22,115 nucleotides of DNA from a virus: positions 1 to 22,115 of the IMG/VR virus record IMGVR_UViG_3300044638_002082; one strand, 5' to 3'. This document shows, piece after piece, positions 1 through 7,189 of this stretch; positions within the stretch are counted from its first letter, which is position 1, and each line of letters starts with the position of its first letter. Under the pieces are notes generated by a model. That model did not search any database. It was not told the origin of the DNA and saw only the letters and a program-made list of their open reading frames with translations. Made by a program: the position numbers and the translations under genes.

Positions 1-741
1 TGGATTTGGAAGCGGTGGTTTGAAAAGTCGCATCGCATGGAGACGATTGACGGACACATGATACCGATAAGCACGCATGAGGACATAACGCATATTCATA
101 CAACGTATTTGGATAATTACCATAACATAAGTAAGGATTATATTGCAAAGATTGAGGCGATAAAAAGCAAGTCACCTGAGGCATACGCTCACAGGTTTCT
201 TGGTAAATGGCTGGATAAGAAACAGGGCGTTGTATTTCCAAACTGGGTGGAAGGCAAATTTGATGAATCTTTGCCTTTTGCTTACGGGCTTGACTTCGGG
301 TTTTACCCCGATCCTTTGGCATTGGTCAAAGTCGCGGTTGATACCACGGCAAACAAGATATACGTAAAGGAAATCATTTACGAACAAAGTCTTTCTTATG
401 ACATGGTTTTGACAAAGATTAGGAATAGCATTGAACTTGATGCCATGGTTGTTGCTGATACAAGCGAACCACGTTTGATTGACGCGCTTACCTCAAATGG
501 TATTAATGTGCATAAGACGGAAAAGTACGCTGGCAGCGTGGTTGATGGGATTAAGAAAATGGCTGATTTTACGATTGTGGTTACTGAGGAATCGTATAAT
601 TTAAAGTATGAATTAAGGAATTACATTTGGAACGATAAAAAAAGTTCAACGCCAATGGACGCGGATAACCACGGGATTGACGCGCTTCGCTACGGTTGCA
701 TGAGGCTATTGGAAGGTTCAGACGTATTGGCATTTAATTAA
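1..741 (+). CDS. Phage terminase large subunit, C-terminal part (5' truncated by window edge)
   Basis: The frame is open from base 1, so this is the last 246 residues of a longer protein; the ATG at 37 is internal, not a start. The product is the packaging motor subunit, and the part seen is the RNase H-like nuclease domain that cuts concatemeric DNA. Three acidic motifs fit the metal-binding site: YGLDFGFYPDP (Asp98 of this fragment), VVADTSEPRLID (Asp153) and DNHGIDALRYG (Asp227). The final GIDALRYG followed by a short tail is typical of the Terminase_3C / PBSX-type ending. The ATPase domain must lie to the left of the window. The next gene starts 6 nt downstream. Unusually, portal and capsid genes do not follow; they lie more than 10 kb away. 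Confidence 0.93.
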   Translation, partial: WIWKRWFEKSHRMETIDGHMIPISTHEDITHIHTTYLDNYHNISKDYIAKIEAIKSKSPEAYAHRFLGKWLDKKQGVVFPNWVEGKFDESLPFAYGLDFGFYPDPLALVKVAVDTTANKIYVKEIIYEQSLSYDMVLTKIRNSIELDAMVVADTSEPRLIDALTSNGINVHKTEKYAGSVVDGIKKMADFTIVVTEESYNLKYELRNYIWNDKKSSTPMDADNHGIDALRYGCMRLLEGSDVLAFN

Positions 742-747
742 AAAGAT

Positions 748-975
748 ATGACACCAAAGGAAAAAGCAGATGAATTATTCACCCATTACCACAACCTTAT
801 ACAAAGCATCGGAGGCGAACTTGGTCAGGAGATACTTGTTTCAATCCTCGCAAAGCAAAGCGCCTTGTTTGCGGCACGAGAGGTCTTGAAAGAAAAGTGG
901 AACATTGAAATACAAGGCAGCGAAGATGAATATTATTTTTGGGAAGAAGTTGAACACGAAATCGAAAGTATATGA
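748..975 (+). CDS. Small helical phage protein, MTPKEKA family copy 1 (function unknown)
   Basis: This is a 75-residue acidic protein, predicted mostly helical by eye, with no signal peptide or membrane segment. It starts MTPKEKADELF and ends in an acidic stretch, WEEVEHEIESI. Its first 21 bases are identical to those of the next gene, so the two look like diverged duplicates. I know similar short proteins (N-terminal MTPKEKA, C-terminal aromatic/Val/Glu-Ile-Glu pattern) as recurrent in Bacteroidetes phages, but I know no function. The stop overlaps the next start as ATGA, which suggests translational coupling. The leader is A-rich without a Shine-Dalgarno sequence. It could be a regulator or an anti-host protein; the sequence does not say. 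Confidence 0.75.
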   Translation: MTPKEKADELFTHYHNLIQSIGGELGQEILVSILAKQSALFAAREVLKEKWNIEIQGSEDEYYFWEEVEHEIESI

Positions 976-992
976 CACCAAAGGAAAAAGCA
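748..992 (+). repeat. 21-nt identical direct repeat at the starts of two adjacent genes (748-768 and 972-992)
   Basis: The first seven codons (MTPKEKA) are base-for-base identical in the two neighbouring small genes, including wobble positions, while the following codons differ. The copies lie 224 nt apart. Identity at synonymous positions points to recent duplication or gene conversion of the 5' end, or to selection on the initiation region itself. Confidence 0.85.
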
Positions 993-1214
993 AGGGAATT
1001 GCATTTGATAATTTACGACACATTGCCTTATCGGCACGTGGTAACAGGTGAATACGACAGTTGGCTGGAGGCAAAGAAAATATGCTTGCTTTTGACCGAG
1101 ATAATCATAAGCAATAACCAAACGATTTGCGGACAACTTGGCTCAGACGTGGATGAAAACACGGCGTACTGGTGCGAAGTTGAGCTGCATTTAAAAAACA
1201 TAATAACGAAATGA
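972..1214 (+). CDS. Small helical phage protein, MTPKEKA family copy 2 (function unknown)
   Basis: This is an 80-residue protein starting MTPKEKARELH, with the same first seven residues and the same first 21 bases as the preceding gene. After that the two diverge, although both end in a region of Trp/Val/Glu followed by hydrophobic and charged residues (here YWCEVELHLKNI). The conserved start on diverged bodies suggests either an old duplication or a preserved N-terminal or translational-start element. Both ends are ATGA overlaps (972-975 and 1211-1214), so it is probably translated in series with its neighbours. No motif identifies an activity. Confidence 0.72.
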   Translation: MTPKEKARELHLIIYDTLPYRHVVTGEYDSWLEAKKICLLLTEIIISNNQTICGQLGSDVDENTAYWCEVELHLKNIITK

Positions 1215-1510
1215 CAAACAACGAAAAGGCGCATTACATCATTGACTTGATTAAGGTGATAACACTTGAAATAGAGGAACACCCGATGCGAAGGAAACAA
1301 TTACTTCTCCTTCGCTCCCACTTGGAAAAGGCTGTGCGGTTGACAGGTACGGGCAGGTACAGGGAATTAAAACGCCCTGAATCTTTGCCCCTTGTTAGCC
1401 ATTCAAAAGTATTAACCCCAGAGGTTAATGAAAATGCAAAAGGCATTGAACCGAGCGCAATAATTGCAGATAATATTCCCGAACCAACAAAGAAAAACAG
1501 GCGCAAATAA
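1211..1510 (+). CDS. Small two-helix phage protein with a disordered tail (function unknown)
   Basis: This is a 99-residue protein. Residues 1-45 look like a helical hairpin, starting MTNNEKAHYII and continuing through RRKQLLLLRSHLEKA. The rest is low in hydrophobics, rich in Pro, Ser, Asn and Lys, and probably disordered, ending KKNRRK. The N-terminus shares only the xxxEKA pattern with the two upstream genes. The hairpin, with a basic turn, Leu-rich second helix and LExA, faintly resembles the small hairpin fold of Acb2-type anti-CBASS proteins. I treat that only as a hypothesis. It overlaps the previous gene as ATGA and the next as TAATG (1508-1512), so it sits inside one translationally coupled run. 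Confidence 0.7.
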   Translation: MTNNEKAHYIIDLIKVITLEIEEHPMRRKQLLLLRSHLEKAVRLTGTGRYRELKRPESLPLVSHSKVLTPEVNENAKGIEPSAIIADNIPEPTKKNRRK

Positions 1511-2403
1511 TGGTACAATTTCATTTAAGCCACTCTGATACAAAGTATTTTTATCCTGAAACGGCAGCGGATATAACATTGGAACAATACGTTTATTTCC
1601 ATAAGTTTATTTTGCCTCAATACCCAGAAGTTGAACTTGATGCCCTTGTTGCGCAAAAGCAAATGAAGGCGGCGTATGATAAAATCAAGCCGTATGCAAA
1701 GAAGCTTGGCGTTGACTTGCTTAAATTGTGGGCGGACGTGGTGAAGGAATGTGAAATAATCCTTTTGACAAAAGATGTCAAAGATAATGTACGTCGTTTC
1801 CTTCCTGCATTGATTGACGAGTTTAATAAAAGTCAAAGTAAACTTGTTGAGTGCTTTGGTATCATGGACGAAGTCTGGGAGGCAAATGTAAAATACCCGT
1901 ACATGGCAAAGGTGGTAAATTATTTTACGGGCATTCCTTTAGATGCTTGTTATGGCAAAGTTGCCGAAAGCTTGGAATTGAAATACCTTACCTTCATGTT
2001 TACAAAGATCCTCAATGCGATAAGCGTACCCGAGGAATTGAAATACAAACAGATATACGACTTCAACGGCACCTTGTATTATTTACCTGATAAGTTAATG
2101 GCAAAATCCACGTTGCTTGAATTCGCGGAGGCAGCGCAATTTGACAAAGGAAGGAAAGCAATTGAAAACAACGACGCGCAAGGCTTGCTTCATGTTATCG
2201 CCGTGTTGCTCAGGAAAAAGGATGAGGCATATAGCGACGATGTTTTTCAAAGGAATTGCATTGACTTTTTAAAATTGCCCTTACAAGTTGGCTTTGAAAT
2301 TGGTTTTTTTTTGATGAAGTTAAGCGAGAGTTATCAAGTAGATTTGCAGACCTCTATGCTCAAAAAGGCGATGCAAAGTATGCCAACGCTTCACGACAAC
2401 TGA
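1510..2403 (+). CDS. Tail assembly chaperone, short (zero-frame) product
   Basis: This is a 297-residue, largely helical soluble protein. I assign it as the gpG-like chaperone from three observations. It lies upstream of tail genes and the tape measure. It carries a helical stretch near residues 230-270 (HVIAVLLRKKDEAY, then FLKLPLQVGFEIGFFLM) resembling tail chaperones of Bacteroidetes phages. It ends with a slippery T run followed by an open -1 frame, as in gpG/gpGT systems. After the T run the zero frame continues only about 30 residues to the stop at 2401. In lambda-type phages such proteins hold the tape measure during tube assembly. Start: ATG at 1510, overlapping the previous TAA. An unrelated early structural protein is possible but less likely. 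Confidence 0.7.
   Translation: MVQFHLSHSDTKYFYPETAADITLEQYVYFHKFILPQYPEVELDALVAQKQMKAAYDKIKPYAKKLGVDLLKLWADVVKECEIILLTKDVKDNVRRFLPALIDEFNKSQSKLVECFGIMDEVWEANVKYPYMAKVVNYFTGIPLDACYGKVAESLELKYLTFMFTKILNAISVPEELKYKQIYDFNGTLYYLPDKLMAKSTLLEFAEAAQFDKGRKAIENNDAQGLLHVIAVLLRKKDEAYSDDVFQRNCIDFLKLPLQVGFEIGFFLMKLSESYQVDLQTSMLKKAMQSMPTLHDN
2304..2313 (+). promoter_or_regulatory. Probable programmed -1 ribosomal frameshift site (T9 G)
   Basis: Nine consecutive T occupy 2304-2312, followed by G. In the zero frame this reads GGT TTT TTT TTG ATG, so both T TTT TTT and T TTT TTG are slippery heptamers on which two tRNAs can slip back one base. The -1 frame has a TGA at 2295-2297, just before the run, and then stays open to 2585. 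No obvious downstream stem-loop or upstream Shine-Dalgarno-like stimulator was found by eye. An alternative explanation is a one-base homopolymer error in the assembly. Confidence 0.75.
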
Positions 2404-2585
2404 ATGATAAGTATGGTTGGTACTTGACAATTAAGAAAATAGCTGAGTGCGGATTGTTCAACTTGGCAGGGCTCACACCCTTACAATCAAGCGAAAGGGC
2501 AAATTTGTACGAGGTATTTCAATACCTTGCGAGCAAAGCGGCTGAGGATAACTTATATAATGAGATACAAAAGCAAAAGAAATGA
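2310..2585 (+). CDS. Tail assembly chaperone, -1 frameshifted C-terminal extension (gpGT-like)
   Basis: Read in the -1 frame from the T run, this segment encodes about 91 residues ending EIQKQKK. It has no ATG start of its own, so it would be translated only as a fusion of 358 residues beginning at 1510. The sequence looks truly coding: it contains LNDKYGWYLTIKKIAECGLF and then SERANLYEVFQYLAS, a pattern I know from the C-termini of Bacteroidetes phage tail chaperones. Its TGA (2583-2585) overlaps the next ATG as ATGA, like other junctions here, whereas the zero-frame stop at 2401 would leave an unexplained 178-nt gap. In the gpG/gpGT model the extension recruits tube subunits. Confidence 0.78.
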   Translation, partial: FDEVKRELSSRFADLYAQKGDAKYANASRQLNDKYGWYLTIKKIAECGLFNLAGLTPLQSSERANLYEVFQYLASKAAEDNLYNEIQKQKK

Positions 2586-3037
2586 CATTATTAGAAATAG
2601 CAGACTTATTCAAAAGTACCACGGACGCAACGCAAGGGTTAAACGGCTTTTCATTCGGCTGGGCTTCGGACAGGACGCGGTCACAGGATTACGATTCCGT
2701 GGGCGAAAACAGTACAAACTTATTCCCCAGGGTTTTCTTTGCCGTGCCAACGCTCACAAACAACCCGATAACACGACGCGACGTGTATCAAATTACTTTG
2801 TTCTTTGACGATTTACTTGGATACAACGAGGACGGAACGGTTAACGAGGATACGCAAATAGAAAAGTGGTCAGCATTGACGGTGTTGGCTGAGAAATTCA
2901 TGTTACAAATAAATACCAATAAGCAGGCTGGCAATATCTCCGAAGGCGTTCAAATGACATTGGATAGTTTTTCATCGATACAAATGTTAATAAGTGTACA
3001 GGCGACGTTCAACTTAAACGTTATTTCATCATGTTAA
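2582..3037 (+). CDS. Tail or neck protein, tail-terminator-like candidate
   Basis: This is a 151-residue soluble protein with no recognised motif. The middle part is beta-rich with alternating hydrophobics (LFPRVFFAVPT, then YQITLFFDDLLGY), followed by a helix and a final strand-rich part (VQATFNLNV). This size and pattern would suit the small alpha/beta proteins that cap the tail or join it to the head. The position right after the chaperone and before a gp10-like candidate supports that, but it is inference. The start is fixed by the ATGA overlap with the frameshifted chaperone frame. It overlaps the next gene by 7 nt (ATGTTAA). A different minor tail role cannot be excluded. Confidence 0.55.
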   Translation: MTLLEIADLFKSTTDATQGLNGFSFGWASDRTRSQDYDSVGENSTNLFPRVFFAVPTLTNNPITRRDVYQITLFFDDLLGYNEDGTVNEDTQIEKWSALTVLAEKFMLQINTNKQAGNISEGVQMTLDSFSSIQMLISVQATFNLNVISSC

Positions 3038-3558
3038 TTGAGTTGCAAATTTTAGCGGATGACATTGCGCAAATGGCAATTGAAGCCGTGGCAAATGAAT
3101 GGAAGGCGCAAGGGCACAACTTGACAGGGGCAGCCATTAAGAACATGGAGACGGTTATACGCTTCCAAACAAATGAATTAATCATTGAAGGCTATGTTCC
3201 AGAGTATATGGCAATCAATAACAAAGGGGTACTTGCAACAAAGATTCCTTATTACCCAGGCAGCGGACGAAAGGAAAGCGAGTACATTAAAGGCTTAATG
3301 AGATATGCAAAACAAAGGTTTGGCGCATCGGATAAGGAATCTAAATCAATTGCCTTCGCTATTGCAAGTAAACATAAAAAGGAAGGGATGCCAACGATTA
3401 AAAGCCAAAAGCATTCAAAGACGGGAAAGCGGACGGGCTTCATCGAAGAAGCGTTGGATAAGAAGCAGGCTGAAATGTCAGACTTAATAAACAGGGCGAT
3501 AACATACAGCATTGAAACCACGGTTGAAACATTTTACAAATCAATTTTAAACAGATGA
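3031..3558 (+). CDS. Minor tail / neck protein, HK97-gp10-like candidate
   Basis: This is a 175-residue basic protein. Residues 1-50 are helical and followed by short strands (LIIEGYVPEYMAI). Then comes a loop with Pro, Gly and Lys residues (KIPYYPGSGRKESEY) and a helical C-terminus from about residue 135 (EEALDKKQAEMSDLINRA). The helix/loop layout, with a C-terminal helix from about EEALDKK, is what I expect for the gp10-like neck or tail-completion family that bridges connector and tail. The assignment is by pattern and context only. It is coupled to the next gene by ATGA at 3555-3558. Confidence 0.5.
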   Translation: MLIELQILADDIAQMAIEAVANEWKAQGHNLTGAAIKNMETVIRFQTNELIIEGYVPEYMAINNKGVLATKIPYYPGSGRKESEYIKGLMRYAKQRFGASDKESKSIAFAIASKHKKEGMPTIKSQKHSKTGKRTGFIEEALDKKQAEMSDLINRAITYSIETTVETFYKSILNR

Positions 3559-4757
3559 GTTACACGATAAACCCCGATACCATTTCAAGTAGCCTTTATC
3601 CCGTGGCGTTTCGTTCCATTGAACCGTCTGGGGTTATTCAGCAGCAAGTCAATGTTTATCTTGATGGAACATTGGAAGGTTCTTTCTTGGCGGCTCAAAC
3701 GGGAACAAGTGGAACTTCGGCGGTGTTTGACACAAATGTCCAATCGTTCTTGATTACTCAGCTTGCACCAAAGACAAACGCCAAAACAAGTTTCTTCGGA
3801 AACCTTTACGGGTTCAGTCTTACAAATAATACCGACGTTATTTCATCATTGTATTGCACGGCGTTTAATCAAACGATTAATTCATCGGGCTTTGTCGTCA
3901 CCTCCACGGCAGCGCAAAGCAGCACCACGGCATACGTTTTGCCTTCATTGTTCGTCGATGGGGAATACGACATGGGTGACTTTTATCAACCCTCGGCAAA
4001 TCCTTTCTTATTTTTAACACAAAGGAATGATTTTATAAAATGTAATTCATCGGGAAATATATTCTTGAGTTACCTCGGGCGTGGTACCAACGCGGCTCAA
4101 TTTGAATTTTATTTTAAGTCAGGATCTTCAGCCGTTACCATTGTTGACAATTTAAATTCCACGGCAAACAATGACTTATATTCTTTGTCCGCTGGCGTAT
4201 CAAATATATTTGGAAGCAGTGCCATTTTTCATGCTGGCAATTTTCCAACTAACCCAGATTTATACGATTATTACGATGTCTCCGTTGGTTCATACGACGG
4301 TGCATTCACGCGCCTAAGCGAAAGGCAACGCATTTACATTTATCCAAATTGCGATGATAACATTGAGCTTCATTGGTTCGGTAAGCATGGAGGCGCGGAA
4401 AGTTACCAATTCACAGGCTTAATGATTGATAAGCAAACGAGCAACGCGGACACGATTAACCTTGCGCAAAGGTGGAACATTGCAGCAAGTCCAAAGGCAA
4501 ACACGTATGACAAAAATGTAATTAAGGTTAATCAAAGGTCAAACAAAAGTAAGACGGTCACTGTGGCGGTAAGTCATGAGGATGCATTGTACATTGCCAC
4601 AATGTTTAATAGTCCTGAGGTTTACATTATTGAAAATGGGAAATACGTTAACGTTACCATTGCCAACGGGGAGATAAACACGGATAACAACAGGGCGACG
4701 GACATTGGTGTTACGTTTGAAATTATTTACCAAAATACGCCAGTGGCTCAGCTATGA
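3555..4757 (+). CDS. Bacteroidetes-type phage tail protein (tail tip/baseplate candidate)
   Basis: This is a 400-residue protein, nearly all beta-strand and Ser/Thr/Asn-rich, with no signal peptide. Residues about 257-290 contain YIYPNCDDNIELHWFGKHGG followed by AESYQFTG. Residues 353-369 read SPEVYIIENGKYVNVTI. I associate both motifs with a tail protein common in Bacteroidetes siphophages and usually found beside the tape measure, but it has no firm biochemical assignment. The position between neck candidates and a larger tail protein suggests a distal tail or tail-tip component. It overlaps both neighbours as ATGA, so its stoichiometry may be tied to theirs. Confidence 0.55.
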   Translation: MSYTINPDTISSSLYPVAFRSIEPSGVIQQQVNVYLDGTLEGSFLAAQTGTSGTSAVFDTNVQSFLITQLAPKTNAKTSFFGNLYGFSLTNNTDVISSLYCTAFNQTINSSGFVVTSTAAQSSTTAYVLPSLFVDGEYDMGDFYQPSANPFLFLTQRNDFIKCNSSGNIFLSYLGRGTNAAQFEFYFKSGSSAVTIVDNLNSTANNDLYSLSAGVSNIFGSSAIFHAGNFPTNPDLYDYYDVSVGSYDGAFTRLSERQRIYIYPNCDDNIELHWFGKHGGAESYQFTGLMIDKQTSNADTINLAQRWNIAASPKANTYDKNVIKVNQRSNKSKTVTVAVSHEDALYIATMFNSPEVYIIENGKYVNVTIANGEINTDNNRATDIGVTFEIIYQNTPVAQL

Positions 4758-7189
4758 TAAAATTATTTATAAATAATCAAGAGGTGGATTTAAACCAAAA
4801 GGATGTCAATGTAACTATTGATTATTCTATTGAGAACATTGAGCTTGGTAACATATCGGGAGCGCACTCGAAAAGGAATGTAACATTACCAGGCACAAAG
4901 ACAAACATTGAAATCTTTGAAAACATTGAAACGCCAAATGTCATTGTAACCAATGCTTACAAGTTATTACCTGCACGGCTGGAGGCAAACGGCGTTCCAA
5001 TTCTCACAGGAAAAGCACGTTTGGATTCAGGCGAATTGAATGCCATGAACCACGGATTCAAAGCGAATAATTACAAGGTTGCATTGATTGGAAATAATGC
5101 GGATTGGTTCGCAGACGTGGGTAACATCTTAGTCAGGTCATTGGGCTGGCAGGATATAACAGTATCAACCGCGACGGTTAAAACGAATTACAATCCTTTG
5201 ACTTCGGAACATTGTTTCATCTTGATGAAATGGAAAGCGTGGGAAAACGAAACGTACATTGTTGACAATGAGTTGACGCCTGCTATTTTCATTTGGCAAA
5301 TACTGGAAAAGGCATTTCAAAACAAAGGATACCAATTAAACAGCATCTTTAAAACCGATCCTTTCAGCCGTTTGATTATTCCAATGGGGCTTAATCTTGA
5401 TGCTGATTATATAAAAGACTTTGTAAACTTACGGGCTTCAAATCCTTCGCCTTCGTCCTTCGTTTATTCCTCAGGTGATTATGGCACGGTTGATATTACA
5501 TTTACAAATGAAACCACGTCACCCAACTTTGACACTGGGGGCAATTATTCAGGCGGCGTTTATACCGTGCCAATAAATGCGTTGTATGAATTAATCGCTG
5601 AGTTAAACGTTACATTAACGGCTTCTATTGGTGACTTAAACCAATTTGCAGAACTTATTCTTTTCTTTGAAGTCAATGGAAATAACGTTTCAACGTATGA
5701 TTTAACAAATGAAACATCGTTAAATGATTCTATTGCGCTTGAATTCCTGGGTGACTTAGTGGCAGGTGACTTGGTTAAAATGCGGCTAAGGTACGAGAAC
5801 GTCACATTCAACTTAGTTATCGGTGGTTCATTCTCCGTGGTTGCACAAAAGGAGGGATTAGAGCAAGGCGAAACGGTAAACTTGGAATACATCATACCTA
5901 ATTCATGGTATGTCAAAGATATTATTGCGGACTTAACAACCATTTTTAATTTAGCATGGGAGACGGACGTATTAAGCAAACAAGTGTACGCATACCCAAA
6001 GGACAATTATACGGTAAGGTATCGAGCCAATGCAAGCGGAGCGATTACCCTTACAACGTTTGACGGCTTTTTTAAGGACACAAATAAGTACGATTTAAAT
6101 ACCCGAGACATTGATGGAAGCGAATTAACCATTCTCGATAATTACAAATCAAGTCAAGTGCTGGCGTATGCCACGGATGACGATACCACGAACAAAGAGG
6201 AAGCAAGGCGAGGCGTTAACATTTACTCAGGCGGTTACAACTTTCCAGAGGATCGTTTTCCAAATGGGATTGAATTCCTTTATACAAAGTTCTTCGCAAA
6301 AGCTATTCATATAAACGACGTGGCAATAACCACGGGTGGAACATACGGGGCGCAGATGCCTCTTGTTTTCGGTGACGATTATAATACCGTTCCCGATGCA
6401 GAACCCAATTATAACTTGGCACCTCGTTTGCTTTATTACGCAGGAAGGCGCAGCGGCTTAGACGGGTATGTTCGTTTGTATGATGAAGCAAGCTCGGCGG
6501 CTTCGGCTTTTGATTTTCCTGCCGCGTTCATGGTTAATTACAATGACCCGAGTGGCGGAGATTTTAACCTTTCCTTTTCCGACGAGGTCACGAATTATAC
6601 AAATGTGATGCAAGGCGTTTTTAAAACGTTCCACCTTCAAACGTACAAACGCATTGAACTCGGTAAGCAATATACAACATTTGTCAAATGGGAAAACAAA
6701 GACATAACGCAACTGTCATTCAGGCGCAAGGGAATGATTGGAAGTTCCAATTTCATTATTCAGGAACTTGAATACAATCCCAAAAGCAATAGCCCAGCGC
6801 GCACGGTGATTTTATACGATGAAAAGCCAAATGTAAATGACTTAAGCAAAGTAAGCAATACGATTACACTGGCAGGCGCACCGCCGCAAGGTGGCACGGT
6901 GACAGGATCTGGAAGCGGCTTGGTTGGGGCAAATGGAGCAACGGTAAACATTCAGTTATCTTATACGCCGTTCCTTAATTCAAATACCAATGTACTTGTA
7001 TTACCCGTCAACTCAGGCATAACGCAGGTAAGCAACACGAATGCAAATGTACTTGTATTTCAGAACGGGCAAAAGTTGATACCAACCATTCAGTATATTA
7101 TTGGCGGCTCAACCATAGGAATAAACATTGATACTCATTACGATGGGGCAAATTATGAAGTTATTGTAAACGGCGTAACAAAGGGATAA
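4754..7189 (+). CDS. Large tail-associated protein (baseplate hub / tail-tip candidate)
   Basis: This is an 811-residue protein. The N-terminal 60 residues contain an alternating strand region ending in NVTLPGTKTNIEIF (residues 42-55), an opening I know from large tail proteins of Bacteroidetes phages. A long middle part mixes helices and strands, with a segment near WYVKDIIADLTTIFNLAWE that resembles hub-type subdomains. From about residue 715 there is a Gly-rich linker (GGTVTGSGSGLVGANG). The protein ends with a small beta module, VFQNGQKLI to NYEVIVNG (about 768-807), also found twice in the downstream fibre. No enzymatic motif was seen. It probably forms the tail tip to which fibres attach; that role is inferred from size, place and the shared module. 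Confidence 0.55.
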   Translation: MIKLFINNQEVDLNQKDVNVTIDYSIENIELGNISGAHSKRNVTLPGTKTNIEIFENIETPNVIVTNAYKLLPARLEANGVPILTGKARLDSGELNAMNHGFKANNYKVALIGNNADWFADVGNILVRSLGWQDITVSTATVKTNYNPLTSEHCFILMKWKAWENETYIVDNELTPAIFIWQILEKAFQNKGYQLNSIFKTDPFSRLIIPMGLNLDADYIKDFVNLRASNPSPSSFVYSSGDYGTVDITFTNETTSPNFDTGGNYSGGVYTVPINALYELIAELNVTLTASIGDLNQFAELILFFEVNGNNVSTYDLTNETSLNDSIALEFLGDLVAGDLVKMRLRYENVTFNLVIGGSFSVVAQKEGLEQGETVNLEYIIPNSWYVKDIIADLTTIFNLAWETDVLSKQVYAYPKDNYTVRYRANASGAITLTTFDGFFKDTNKYDLNTRDIDGSELTILDNYKSSQVLAYATDDDTTNKEEARRGVNIYSGGYNFPEDRFPNGIEFLYTKFFAKAIHINDVAITTGGTYGAQMPLVFGDDYNTVPDAEPNYNLAPRLLYYAGRRSGLDGYVRLYDEASSAASAFDFPAAFMVNYNDPSGGDFNLSFSDEVTNYTNVMQGVFKTFHLQTYKRIELGKQYTTFVKWENKDITQLSFRRKGMIGSSNFIIQELEYNPKSNSPARTVILYDEKPNVNDLSKVSNTITLAGAPPQGGTVTGSGSGLVGANGATVNIQLSYTPFLNSNTNVLVLPVNSGITQVSNTNANVLVFQNGQKLIPTIQYIIGGSTIGINIDTHYDGANYEVIVNGVTKG
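7043..7186 (+). repeat. Shared beta module at the end of the tail-tip protein, also present twice in fibre 1
   Basis: The protein-level pattern is V-[FY]-x-NGQ-x-L, about 8 residues, Y, a strand, then NY-[ET]-V. It occurs here (VFQNGQKLI to NYEVIVNG) and at 17410-17529 (VYRNGQILL to NYTVIF) and 18178-18312 (VFRNGQLLI to NYTVVTVSG) in fibre 1. The bases are diverged, so this is protein-level homology. It resembles the small phage fibre domain with a NGxxL...Y pattern that decorates tail tips. Confidence 0.65.

Noticed and set aside
1851-2090. Short + frame within the chaperone gene
   Set aside because: Out-of-frame shadow with unusual composition; the zero-frame protein is coherent across it.
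2527-2808. 93-codon + frame over the end of the chaperone and the next gene
   Set aside because: It overlaps two better-supported frames, is rich in Arg, and looks like an out-of-frame reading of the 2582 gene.
3763-4017. 84-codon + frame within the tail protein at 3555
   Set aside because: His/Cys/Arg-rich shadow reading; the main frame is a coherent beta protein.
5560-6006. 148-codon antisense frame within the large tail protein
   Set aside because: Complement of a coding region with Ser/Asn-rich shadow composition and no supporting junction.
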